Shown in pieces: positions 41,724 through 51,175 of a stretch of 64,000 nt of DNA. Positions within the stretch are counted from its first letter, which is position 1. Each line of letters opens with the position of its first letter. The notes beneath the pieces were generated by a model. It was not told the origin of the DNA. It worked only from the letters and a program-made list of their open reading frames with translations, and searched no databases. The DNA comes from Candidatus Flexifilum breve. GTDB lineage: Bacteria > Chloroflexota > Anaerolineae > Aggregatilineales > Phototrophicaceae. The stretch covers positions 62,001-126,000 of the forward strand of contig JADKGC010000005.1 in the NCBI GenBank assembly GCA_016717205.1, read 5' to 3'. Made by a program: the position numbers and the translations under genes.

Positions 41724-44700
41724 ATGACTCTTTCGACTGAACGCATGCGGGCGTGCCTGCAAACTTTTGACTTTAAGCGGCTGTTTGTCGAAGAACTGGG
41801 CTGGAACAACTATTCCGCCCGGCTGACGCCCGCCGAGGTAGACGGCGTACGCTGCACCTTCGCGCCGATTGCCGAGCAGGGCGGCATGGTTGTTGTGACC
41901 TGCACCGCCGACGATGGCAACATCCCGCCGAGCGGGGCGCGGCGCAAAATCGACCAGCATGTGACCGATCTGGCGTTTGAACATCTGATCATCTTCCTTG
42001 ACCGCGACAGCAAGGGGACAGCGCAGACCTCGCTGTGGTGGTGGGTAAAGCGTGAGGAGGGCGCGATCAAACCGCGCACTTTCACCTACCGGCGTGGGAT
42101 GCTGGGTGATGCGCTGCTGCAAAAGCTGGCGGGCATCGCCTTCGCGATTGAAGACCTCGACGACGAAGGACAGGTGTCGATTGCGACGGTGACGAGCCGC
42201 GTCAAAAAAGCCTTCGACGTGGAGACGGTCACCAAGAAGTTCTACGACCAGTTCAAGACCGAACATACGGCGTTCCTCAAGTTCCTGACCGGGCTGCCGG
42301 ATGGTCAACCGCGGGACTGGTACGCCAGCGTGATGCTCAACCGCCTGATGTTTCTGTACTTCATCCAGAAAAAGCGGTTTCTGAACGACGATCCCGACTA
42401 TCTGCGGACGAAACTGGAAACGCTGCGCGGCGCGGGGCAGAACTTCTACCGTGACTTTCTGGTGATCCTGTTCTTCGATGGGCTGGCGTGCGAGGAAGGC
42501 GAGCGCGACGCCGCGACTAACCGCCTGTTGGGAAAAATCCCGTACCTGAACGGCGGGCTGTTCCTGCCGCATTCACTGGAAGACCAGTACGGCGAGCAGA
42601 TCGCCATCGCCGACGAAGCGTTCGAGCGGCTGTTCAACTTCTTCGACGGTTACACGTGGCATCTGGATGACCGTCCGCTGCGGCAGGGCAACGAGATCAA
42701 CCCGGATGTGCTCGGCTACATCTTCGAGAAGTACATCAACCAGAAGCAGATGGGCGCGTACTACACCAAAGAGGATATCACCGGCTACATCTGCCGCAGC
42801 ACGATCCTCCCCTTCCTGCTCGACAAGGTGGACGTGGATGTGCGCGCCATTCTGACCGACGTGGAGCCGTACATCTACGACGCGGTAGCGACCGAGGACT
42901 ATCTGCCGACTGAAACCGAGCGCGAATACGCTGCCCGCCGCGCCCGTTACGCGCAGATTCAAGCGGATTTCGCCGCCGGGAAGATCGCCACGGTCGATGA
43001 TCTGGTGACGTACAACCTCGACATGCAAACGCTGGTCGAGGACTGGCTGCGCGGGCTGAGCGATCCGGTGCTGCTGCGCCGCTTCTACTTCGAGTGTCTG
43101 CTCAAGCTGACGGTGCTGGACCCGACGGCGGGCAGCGGTGCGTTCCTGTTCGCGGCGATCAACAGCCTTGAGCCGCTGTACGAACTGGCGCTGGACAAGA
43201 TGCGGCAGATGGTCGGCGCGCCGGAGGAAGCACCCGTTCGACCGAATCCGCGTGAGAACGTCGTCAAGTACCTTGACTTTGTGGACGAGCTGCAGCGCGT
43301 GAGCGCCCACCCCAACCGCCGCTACTTCGTGCTGAAAAGCATCATCGTCAACAACCTGTACGGCGTGGACATCATGGATGAGGCGGTGGAAATCTGCAAG
43401 CTGCGCCTGTTCCTGAAGATGGTGGCACAGGTGGACAGCCCGGCGCAGATTGAGCCGCTGCCGGATATCGACTTCAACATCCGCGCCGGGAACACGCTGG
43501 TGGGCTTTGCGACGCGCGGCGAAATTGAGGGGCGCTTGTTCGCGACTGAGGCGCTCAAGCGCAAGGTGGAGGAGGCCGACCGCGCCTTACGCAACTTCCG
43601 CGACCTGCAAACGCGGATTGGCGTGGAAGCGAGCGTGTTTAAGGGGGCGAAAGCCGCGATTCACGCCCAGTTGGCGGCCATCCGCGCGGACCTTGACCAG
43701 TCGCTAATGGACGACTACGGCTTGACCGACCTTGACGCTTTCCGCGCCAGCCACAAGCCGTTTCACTGGTATGTGGAATTTAACAGCGTGCTGGCGAACG
43801 GCGGCTTTGATGTGATCGTCGGCAACCCGCCATACGTGGAGTCGAACAAGGTCAAAGAATACGAGATACGCAATTACGAATCTGAACCATCACATAACCT
43901 GTACGCCTATACGATGGAGCGCGCTGTTTACATCCAACGTCAACAGGGGCGATTCAGCGTCATTGTTCCTGTAGGCGCGTTCAGCGTGAACGAAACCGTT
44001 TCCTTGCGTGCATTACTCAACCGCACTTTCTCAATAGCTTGGTTGAGTGGGTATGGCATTCGCCCCTCTAAGCTGTTCGATGGTGTTGATCAACGACTTT
44101 CTATCTACATTGGTGTGAAACAGAGCACCAACGAGTCAAAGGTTTATAGCTCAAAGTATCACCATTGGTATTCGGAGGAACGCGAAGACCTCTTTGAACG
44201 GCTTACATATCAGGATGTGTCACGTTTAGGCGCAAGCGGGGTATTTCCGAAAGCTGGCGATCCTCTGTCAACTGGAATCATCGAAAAAGTACGACGGCAA
44301 GCCAAGCCAATCGGCGCATATCTTGTGCGGGCAAATGGTTTCAAGATGCACTATCACCGAAGCCCGCGTTACTGGATTCGCGCAATGGATTTTGAGCAGC
44401 ATTTCCGCTCAGCGACCCGGACACGTTCAATCCACCACTTCCGCGATCTTTATGCCATCAACACCGAAATGGGAAAATTTGTTGGTGCGGTTCTCAACAG
44501 TTCGCTGTTCTTTTTCTGGTTTCTGACCGTCGGAAATGGACGAAATCTAACTGGTGATGATGTAAAGGACTTTTTTGTTGGCACGCCGACCCCGGATGTT
44601 GTCAAAGAGACGGGAGAGATTTTTGATCGGTTAATGGTCGATTACCGAAACAACTCGGTTATTCGCGTTCGGAAGGATCAGGAATACCAAGAGTTTGACC

Positions 44701-44858
44701 AGAGTGCATCCAAGCCGATCATCGACGAGATCGACCGGGTGCTGGCGCGGCATTACGGCTTCACCGAGGCGGAACTCGACTTCATCATCAATTACGACAT
44801 CAAGTATCGCATGGGCAGAGATGCGGAGTCAGATGGCGATGAGGGGGTGGGCGAATGA
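41724..44858 (+). CDS. Eco57I-type DNA methyltransferase with specificity domain
   Basis: A 1044-residue protein from ATG 41724 (a GTG 54 bases upstream is less likely). The AdoMet motif VLDPTAGSGAFLFAAI, GVDIMDEAVEICKLRL and the catalytic motif VIVGNPPYVES identify an N6-adenine type IIG-like methyltransferase. Residues about 710-990 would be target recognition; the DNA there (about 43860-44690) is clearly more AT-rich than either side, pointing to a swapped specificity region. The tail ends LDFIINYDIKYRM, and this tail is repeated twice downstream. The N-terminal 350 residues resemble the helical region of type IIG enzymes; no nuclease motif was assigned. Confidence 0.85.
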   Translation: MTLSTERMRACLQTFDFKRLFVEELGWNNYSARLTPAEVDGVRCTFAPIAEQGGMVVVTCTADDGNIPPSGARRKIDQHVTDLAFEHLIIFLDRDSKGTAQTSLWWWVKREEGAIKPRTFTYRRGMLGDALLQKLAGIAFAIEDLDDEGQVSIATVTSRVKKAFDVETVTKKFYDQFKTEHTAFLKFLTGLPDGQPRDWYASVMLNRLMFLYFIQKKRFLNDDPDYLRTKLETLRGAGQNFYRDFLVILFFDGLACEEGERDAATNRLLGKIPYLNGGLFLPHSLEDQYGEQIAIADEAFERLFNFFDGYTWHLDDRPLRQGNEINPDVLGYIFEKYINQKQMGAYYTKEDITGYICRSTILPFLLDKVDVDVRAILTDVEPYIYDAVATEDYLPTETEREYAARRARYAQIQADFAAGKIATVDDLVTYNLDMQTLVEDWLRGLSDPVLLRRFYFECLLKLTVLDPTAGSGAFLFAAINSLEPLYELALDKMRQMVGAPEEAPVRPNPRENVVKYLDFVDELQRVSAHPNRRYFVLKSIIVNNLYGVDIMDEAVEICKLRLFLKMVAQVDSPAQIEPLPDIDFNIRAGNTLVGFATRGEIEGRLFATEALKRKVEEADRALRNFRDLQTRIGVEASVFKGAKAAIHAQLAAIRADLDQSLMDDYGLTDLDAFRASHKPFHWYVEFNSVLANGGFDVIVGNPPYVESNKVKEYEIRNYESEPSHNLYAYTMERAVYIQRQQGRFSVIVPVGAFSVNETVSLRALLNRTFSIAWLSGYGIRPSKLFDGVDQRLSIYIGVKQSTNESKVYSSKYHHWYSEEREDLFERLTYQDVSRLGASGVFPKAGDPLSTGIIEKVRRQAKPIGAYLVRANGFKMHYHRSPRYWIRAMDFEQHFRSATRTRSIHHFRDLYAINTEMGKFVGAVLNSSLFFFWFLTVGNGRNLTGDDVKDFFVGTPTPDVVKETGEIFDRLMVDYRNNSVIRVRKDQEYQEFDQSASKPIIDEIDRVLARHYGFTEAELDFIINYDIKYRMGRDAESDGDEGVGE

Positions 44859-44879
44859 GGATAGTCATGGGAGACAAAC

Positions 44880-46070
44880 GTGAACGATGATCCGCTTTAC
44901 AGACTCATTCAAGGTAGTGGAAACACAGAAGGCAATGAAAGTTATGAGGCGCTCAAGCTTCGAATTCGTGAGCTTGAAACTGCACTCATTTTGCAGAGAG
45001 AGCAGTATATTCGTGAGGTTCAACTTGTCAAAACTGAATTCAAACTTAGGCTAGAACTGGCACGAAGGGAAAAAGGCCTCAAACCCAACAAACTAATTAT
45101 CACTAACACGTCCGGCAGAGAAATACGGTGGCCCGAAAGGATGTTCTTTGCACTACGACACCCTGATCCATCTATGATTATTTTCGTACTTTCCCTCATC
45201 CTTGCGGCGATCGCAGGGGCTGGAGGTTATTGGTTGGTTTTGCGGAACGAGACGAATGCAGTCGCCGTACTAGCGACAAACCAAACAGCTACAAGTGCAG
45301 CTCTTGCTCTGGTCTATACGCCTACCGCTTCGTCAGATATTGGGATTGGTGTGCAAACAACTGTGCCAGAGGCCGTCAGTGCATTAAGTACGGGTGAGGC
45401 TGTGCTTACTCAGAGTGCTATCATCGCTGATGCGCAAGCCACTTCAATTCTACGGCGTACAGAACTGGCGCATGTGCAGACGACACTCGATTTTCAAGCT
45501 ACTCAAATTGCTCCGGCTTATTCCCCTACTCCCCTCGTTCCTACTGTTATTCCAACTCCAGCGGGTGCTAGTCAGGCAACAGAACAAGCAAACACAATAA
45601 ATCCTCTATTCGTCTTGGCAATCCTAGTTGGAATTGTTCTTTCTGTGATCATTTTCTTGATCCAACGTCCACGACAAGGGCAAGCTAGTGCCCCTCAACC
45701 AAATCAACCAAGCAATAATCGCCTTGTCGTACTTACTACCCTTGCCCCTCTAATTACATCTGTTCTCATTACCTTGATAGGGATTATTCCGACGACCATA
45801 CCGTTGCTACAGAGTCCAACCGCCACCCCTACACTCGAAAATCTTCGGGTAATAGAAACACGCGAAGCAGAAGGTACAGCTGCAATGCGATTAGCTACTT
45901 TAGACTCTCAAGTACAGCAGTTGACCCAAACTGCACAAGCAAACAGCGTCTCTACAAGTGAAGCTATATCGCTAGCCATTTCTGAAACGGCTGATGTCGA
46001 GGTGGCACCAGAAGCTACTGAAGTGATCGCCACAGACACCGTGTCGCCAGAAACAACCTCATTACCATAA
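44880..46070 (+). CDS. Membrane protein with coiled coil, accessory gene A
   Basis: A 396-residue protein from GTG 44880, 21 bases after the methyltransferase. It has an N-terminal coiled coil (LKLRIRELETALILQREQYI), a transmembrane helix (IIFVLSLILAAIAGAGGYW), a Thr/Ala-rich linker, two further helices (FVLAILVGIVLSVIIFLI and LAPLITSVLITLIGIIP) and a Thr/Glu-rich tail. No family was recognised. The position directly after a methyltransferase tail is shared with the genes at 46478 and 47831. Confidence 0.55.
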   Translation: MNDDPLYRLIQGSGNTEGNESYEALKLRIRELETALILQREQYIREVQLVKTEFKLRLELARREKGLKPNKLIITNTSGREIRWPERMFFALRHPDPSMIIFVLSLILAAIAGAGGYWLVLRNETNAVAVLATNQTATSAALALVYTPTASSDIGIGVQTTVPEAVSALSTGEAVLTQSAIIADAQATSILRRTELAHVQTTLDFQATQIAPAYSPTPLVPTVIPTPAGASQATEQANTINPLFVLAILVGIVLSVIIFLIQRPRQGQASAPQPNQPSNNRLVVLTTLAPLITSVLITLIGIIPTTIPLLQSPTATPTLENLRVIETREAEGTAAMRLATLDSQVQQLTQTAQANSVSTSEAISLAISETADVEVAPEATEVIATDTVSPETTSLP

Positions 46071-46150
46071 GCACGGGAGAACAATGGGTGTGAAGTTGTA
46101 GGCAGGACAGATTAAAGAGAATTCGTTACTTCATTGTAGAGGAGTCGCTC

Positions 46151-46354
46151 ATGGGAGTTTTGATCAACGCGGTTGCTCGTTTTGCGCTTAACCTCGGTTT
46201 CGTGCCGCTCACATTACTGCTACTGGTCGGCATAGTGCTCGCATGAGCACAAGGAAATACAGTTGTCGCCGTTTTTCTGTTTCTCGTGGTGATCTTTCTC
46301 CGAATATTCGGGCGCAGCTTGGCAAAGTGGCTCGATAATCGGTTGCTGAGTTAA
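46151..46354 (+). pseudogene. Small membrane protein, copy 1, with internal stop
   Basis: A homologue of the 67-residue protein at 47501-47704 (ALNLGFVPLTLLLLVGIV, VVAVFLFLVVIFLRIFGRSL). Codon 32 is TGA (46244-46246) where copy 2 has TGG, so the frame is broken once and otherwise intact. It is either a recent pseudogene or, less likely, read through. Confidence 0.7.
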
Positions 46355-46397
46355 ATGGCGAAGTGTAGAAACGCGGCATTGTCGGTTTAGCATTATG

Positions 46398-46481
46398 GAA
46401 CTCGGCTCTAGCATCCACTGGACTATCAAATATCACATGCGCTGGGACTCGGAGTCAGATGGCGATGAGGGGGAGGAATGA
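46398..46481 (+). repeat. Copy 1 of the methyltransferase 3' tail
   Basis: This 84-base stretch is still open in frame and encodes ELGSSIHWTIKYHMRWDSES then DGDEGEE and a stop, clearly related to the methyltransferase tail at 44772-44858 (ELDFIINYDIKYRM, AESDGDEGVGE). Its stop overlaps the start of the gene at 46478. Confidence 0.7.
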
Positions 46482-47257
46482 ACTCAACCCTATCAGCACA
46501 GGAAGAAGCAGTCGATCAAGTCGTCATGCCGTTGATAGAGCAAAACTGGATCGAGATCGCCGCCGTTGCGTTTCATTCGCAGCGCGCGTATGGCAGGGGG
46601 ATCATCCAGCTATCCAGCACGGGCGAACCTGAACGCTATATTCTTGAAGACCAAATCGCGGATCAGCTAAGCAAAGCCCGCGCAGTGGCATACGACCCGC
46701 TCACATCGGTGTTGGTGATTTATCCCCATGCTCAAGAGACTATTCTCGTAGAGGTTGCGTCAGGTACAGCGCTAGGGGATGCAAGTATTTTGCATAAGGG
46801 TCAAAGGGCGCAGAAAAACGGTCTTTATCGGGACGCCCACTCAACAAGCTTGATCCGGTTGGCGGATGTTCGCTACTATGAAAGTATCCTTCAGATCGCT
46901 CTGGCGATTGCAGAAAAGCTCCACACGACGATCACAGAGCCTTACCGCCGTGATGTGCTGCACCTCGCTATCCGGCTGATCGGTCAAGCGCAGACCCTAT
47001 ATCATCTGGGTTCCCCGTCGGTTTCGCTTGTTCCCAGACTAAACGGACGTAACCCCACAGTGGACATCAGCTCCATTGCCAGCATTTTCCGCACTATCAT
47101 TGAAACCTATTTGACAATGCACGAAGTATTCTTTGAACCCAAAGATGAAAATGACTTTGCGTTTTTTCATGCACGTTGGATGCTGATCGGCCTTCACAAC
47201 CTGCGCAAACATACCCCTGATGAAGTTTACAAAGCCTTTGCGAAAAATGATCTGTGA
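46478..47257 (+). CDS. Hypothetical protein, accessory gene B, with probable 3' frameshift
   Basis: A 259-residue open frame starting in the ATGA overlap with a duplicated methyltransferase tail. The C-terminal half (DISSIASIFRTIIETYLTMH, FFHARWMLIGLHNLRK) resembles helical DUF5677-like proteins. The frame stops at 47257, but the next frame continues to 47362 with YEAADQIAKANDGLYQSIEG and FRNSLSGGW, which looks like the normal end of such proteins. A one-base frameshift near 47250 is therefore likely. The N-terminal 150 residues are unrecognised. Confidence 0.5.
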   Translation: MNSTLSAQEEAVDQVVMPLIEQNWIEIAAVAFHSQRAYGRGIIQLSSTGEPERYILEDQIADQLSKARAVAYDPLTSVLVIYPHAQETILVEVASGTALGDASILHKGQRAQKNGLYRDAHSTSLIRLADVRYYESILQIALAIAEKLHTTITEPYRRDVLHLAIRLIGQAQTLYHLGSPSVSLVPRLNGRNPTVDISSIASIFRTIIETYLTMHEVFFEPKDENDFAFFHARWMLIGLHNLRKHTPDEVYKAFAKNDL

Positions 47258-47500
47258 CTTTGCCGAAAGATACGAGGCAGCGGATCAAATCGCGAAAGCG
47301 AATGACGGACTCTATCAAAGTATCGAAGGGTTCAGAAACAGTCTGAGCGGTGGATGGTAACCTATGTCTTCCGAAAGGAAGTTCACTACACTGCGAGCTC
47401 AGCTGCGGATGTTGGGTTTATCGCAGGATTCTGCCAGATCAAGTCGTGGATTTTATTGTCGATCTGCTGGTGGTGATTATTCATCGTAGAAGAGATTTCA

Positions 47501-47704
47501 ATGAATGTCTTGCTGAATGCTCTTGCTCGCTTTGCACTGAACCTCGGTTGCGTGCCAATCACTTTACTGCTGCTGGTCGGCATGGTGCTGGCATGGACAC
47601 AAGGAAATGCAGCCGTCGCCGTTTTTCTGTTTCTCGTCGTGGTCTTTCTGCGAATTTTCGGTCGCAGCTTGGTAAAGTGGTTCGATAATCGGTTGCTCAA
47701 TTGA
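47501..47704 (+). CDS. Small membrane protein, copy 2 (intact)
   Basis: A 67-residue protein with two hydrophobic segments (NLGCVPITLLLLVGMVLAW and VAVFLFLVVVFLRIFG) and a basic C-terminus. It is about 85% identical at DNA level (by eye) to the broken copy at 46151, and the similarity continues through the flanking 120 bases into the tail repeat. Function is unknown. Confidence 0.5.
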   Translation: MNVLLNALARFALNLGCVPITLLLLVGMVLAWTQGNAAVAVFLFLVVVFLRIFGRSLVKWFDNRLLN

Positions 47705-47747
47705 CTGGCGAAATGTAGAAGCGCGACATTGTCGGTTTAGCATCATA

Positions 47748-47834
47748 AAACTCGGCTTTAGCATCTACTGCACTATCAAGTATCGCAGAGCCGAGACGCA
47801 GAGTCAGATGGCGATGAGGGGAATTGTAGAATGA
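47748..47834 (+). repeat. Copy 2 of the methyltransferase 3' tail
   Basis: Related to 44772-44858 and 46398-46481: in frame it encodes KLGFSIYCTIKYRRAE and then a diverged, frameshifted end. The DNA GAGTCAGATGGCGATGAGGG is common to all three copies. Its end overlaps the start of the gene at 47831. Confidence 0.65.
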
Positions 47835-49138
47835 ATCGCGGCGGCTATCTGTTAATTGTTCGTGATCACCAACGTCAAGTAAGAATGAGTGAAAGGATTG
47901 AGCAAAACAAATATTTCACCAACGTTGTCGTAGCGGACAAATGGCGCGGACAGGAACGCGAACTAGCCCTTGTTTCCTTGGATGGCAAAGCTGTTGAGTA
48001 CATATGCCTGGTGGAACGCAGACAACAGGTTGCGACTTTTCAAATACGGCTGCACTTCTCACGATTCTATACTTTGGAAGAACCTATTACCTTTGAAACC
48101 ATACGTTCTGGGGTTCAAAATCGGGTACAAAGGTATTTTGATGCGGTTAGCTACTCGCCCGAGGGACAATGGATAACTCCCGCGACTTGGGATGAAGTTA
48201 TTCGGGTTATTTCCAGTCTCCAACCGCGGGTTGTTTCTAGTCTAGATGAACTCAACGCTCTGCGAGTCGCAACTAGGCGCATCTACGATAGTGCAGCCTT
48301 TGATGTGCTGGCAGAAGAGAAAGATGCATACGCCAGCCTTGTTCGATTTGCAGGGTTTCAAAGTGTTGCCGAACCATCAGTCACAGCTTGGCGTCCGAAT
48401 CGTGACCAGATCAATGCCGCTCCCATCTCCTTTCTAGCATCAGTTCGGTCAATTGAAACTCAAAAGATAGTCGAAGATGAAGCGATCGCATTTGACTCAG
48501 CTCGATTTGGGGATTGGCAGCAGTTAAAACAATTTGTGACTGGCGAGCGAATCTTTCATAAGGAGAACGATGCGCTGCTCATTCGTAACGTGAATAAGCA
48601 GCCACTTGAGGAAACCCTAGGAGTAGATCTGATCTACTACAACTACAGCTACCGGGCCTTTGTACTAGTTCAGTACAAACGTATGGAGCGTGAAAACGGC
48701 AGCGGATATCGTTATCGTCCCGATGACCAATTCGAAATAGAGATCGCGCGTATGCGCGCTTTTGAGTTGGAAACCACTTCCCTGATGCGCCCACCGACCT
48801 CGCTTACTGAATATCGTTTGAACAACGGGGCTTTCTACTTCAAGTTTCATGAGGATGAAATTTTCGACCCAGTAAATGCTTCATTGATCCCAGGAATTCA
48901 TATTCCGCTCGACTATTGGACGTTATTTGAGGCTTCTGAACAAGCAAGAGGACCGTATAAAGGAAAGTTTGTAGGATATGAAAATGTAGGACGCTATCTG
49001 AATAACACCGATTTTGAAGCAATTGTAAAGAGAGGCTTTGTCGGTTCCTCTGGCCTAATTACCGATGTTTTGGTTCAAATTGTTAAGCCACTCGTGCTGG
49101 ATCTAAAACACTCGGTCACCATTGGAGTCAAAGTATAG
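47831..49138 (+). CDS. Predicted PD-(D/E)xK-like nuclease, accessory gene C
   Basis: A 435-residue protein with no signal peptide. Residues about 260-290 (EETLGVDLIYYNYSYRAFVL, then VQYKRM) resemble a PD-(D/E)xK nuclease core with a QxK variant: an acidic residue in a beta strand followed by VLVQYK. The N-terminal part is mixed alpha/beta. Its start overlaps the second duplicated methyltransferase tail, suggesting it arrived as a cassette attached to that system. The nuclease call is an inference from a short motif. Confidence 0.45.
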   Translation: MNRGGYLLIVRDHQRQVRMSERIEQNKYFTNVVVADKWRGQERELALVSLDGKAVEYICLVERRQQVATFQIRLHFSRFYTLEEPITFETIRSGVQNRVQRYFDAVSYSPEGQWITPATWDEVIRVISSLQPRVVSSLDELNALRVATRRIYDSAAFDVLAEEKDAYASLVRFAGFQSVAEPSVTAWRPNRDQINAAPISFLASVRSIETQKIVEDEAIAFDSARFGDWQQLKQFVTGERIFHKENDALLIRNVNKQPLEETLGVDLIYYNYSYRAFVLVQYKRMERENGSGYRYRPDDQFEIEIARMRAFELETTSLMRPPTSLTEYRLNNGAFYFKFHEDEIFDPVNASLIPGIHIPLDYWTLFEASEQARGPYKGKFVGYENVGRYLNNTDFEAIVKRGFVGSSGLITDVLVQIVKPLVLDLKHSVTIGVKV

Positions 49139-49275
49139 TAGTTGAACCATTCGCTTGATAAAGATGTGTAGGACAAGCTCACCAGCTTTCATGTCATTTC
49201 TCTTTCTTGGACTAGAGTCAAGAACGCAAATATTCCCGAAGAGAATTGGGGCTAATTCATATAGGAGACGGAAAA

Positions 49276-51141
49276 TTGGATGCAAACACAAAATCATCAG
49301 AGAATCAGCCCTCGTTTGCCCAAGTTGAGGGTTCGCATGTATTCATAAGCTATAGTCGGCAAGACAGTGAAGTAATCCAAGTCATTCGGAAGTCATTAGA
49401 GGATTTGGGGCATTCTGTTTGGCAGGATACTACGGCTATCGCAGGTGGAACCGAATGGGTGGACTCAATTGAGAAAGGAATCAAAGATGCATATGCAGTG
49501 ATCACGGTCGTCTCAAGAAATGCCAATGCCAGTAAATGGGTAAGACTTGAGTTTTTGGAGGCGCAGCGCCGTGGAAAGCGAATAATTCCAATAAAAATTG
49601 ACGACTGTGAGTTACCCATAACCATGCTCGATATTATGGTCACTCAGGCTCATCCAAATTTCCAATCTGGGCTAAACAGATTACTTGCTTTGCTCCCCTT
49701 GAATACAAAACTAGCTCAAGTAGGGGAAATATCTCCCGCTCAACAGGCACGCCAAATGGAACTAGATTATCTAGATCATCTCATCCTTGAATTTAGTGTC
49801 TGGCAAACCGTATATACACCAATGGCTGGGGTAGCGCGAATTCGCCAGTATCCCGAGAAAACAGATATAAAGCGCTCTGTTGCAAATATTGATCCTAAGT
49901 TTGTGAAATTACATCAACAGATTCAAACGTCCTTCGCGGATACAACACAAATATCTGCTTATCAGATTGAAGACATTTCCTTGCTTCTAAATCAATCGCG
50001 CCAAATCGTCATATTGGGTGATCCAGGCGCAGGCAAGACAACGACACTTTGGAAACTTGCTGCTGAACTTGCAGAAAACGCCAGACAAGACCCATCAGCA
50101 CCATTGCCCGTTATTCTTCGGCTTGGAGCATTGCCATCGGATACCAGTGTTCTGAGACAGCTTCAAAATCAACTAGGAGATATTTCTTTTAGAAGACTAA
50201 TTACTCAAGGGAGAATCGCATTATTGATTGACGCATTAAATGAGTTGCCAGCAGAAAATCGGACGGTCAAAATTCGATCTTTGGTGAAATTAGTGAAACT
50301 GGCAATTCATCTCTCAAGCAGTATAAACCATAACGGGATTCTTATAGCTATAACTTGCCGAGAGTTGGACTACAAGGGGGAACTGGATCTCAATATTCCA
50401 GAGCAAATTAGGATCACGCCGCTAGATGCACTGCGTATCTGGCAATTCTGTGTGAACTATCTACCGAATGATGGAAACAGTTTATTCTGGGAGTTGTTAG
50501 GTGATCAAGGCAATGAAATCCGAGACTATTGGAATATTTGGAAACAAGAAAAAGGATCCGATTTTTCAGATATGTGGCTAAATTCAGGACATCGCGTCAT
50601 CCAAGAAATTGATGAAATGATGACTGATGGTAGAAACTCTCGATCAATGTTAGCTCTTGCGCGCAACCCTTATATGCTGTTCATGATGACAGAGGTTTAT
50701 TCTGAAACGGCGAAATTACCGAGAAATCGTGGTAAGTTGTTTGAATTGTTTACGAACTTTCTTTTAAGTGAACGCGAGAAACTCAATCCAGAAGCTGTGT
50801 ATAAACTGAAAACACAGCTTTCACTCCTTTCTTTTTCGATGCAGCAGGACAAAACTGGAACAACTATTCCTCGAAGTCGGGTGCATGATTTTCTATCAGC
50901 GAACATGTTGTACGATTCACTTCGGGCCAATATCCTCAACGGAGAAAACGAAATTAGGTTCAGCCATCAACTTCTACAAGAATATTTTGCGGCACTGAAA
51001 GTGGATATAGAGATGCGTGGGGGTATTCCAGCGACAAAGTTTTGGCCGTTGAATACTTGGTGGCAACCGCAGGGGTGGGAAGAAACCATTATATTGCTTG
51101 CTGGCTTATATAATGATGATTTATCCCCTGTCATTGACTGG
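49276..51141 (+). pseudogene. TIR-NACHT protein, 5' part of a gene interrupted by IS3-family elements
   Basis: From TTG 49276 (AGGAGA 8 bases upstream) the frame encodes a TIR domain (HVFISYSRQDSEVIQVIRKS; SKWVRLEF with candidate Glu). A NACHT-type ATPase follows (IVILGDPGAGKTTTLWKL; IALLIDALNELP), then helical sequence ending in DLSPVIDW. At 51142 the IS3-type end begins and the frame stops within it. The 3' remnant at 53178-53807 encodes an FGE-fold domain lacking its first strands, so the original gene was probably TIR-NACHT-FGE, an NLR-like defence protein, and insertion was accompanied by loss of an internal segment. The broken 5' part could still be expressed. Confidence 0.75.
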
Positions 51142-51175
51142 TGGTCTACCCCCAGTTTAATGGAGTAACAGTGGC

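Noticed and set aside
46151..46354. UGA recoding (readthrough) in the small membrane gene
   Set aside because: A duplicate with TGG at the same codon lies 1.3 kb away and no stimulatory structure is evident, so a simple nonsense mutation is more likely.
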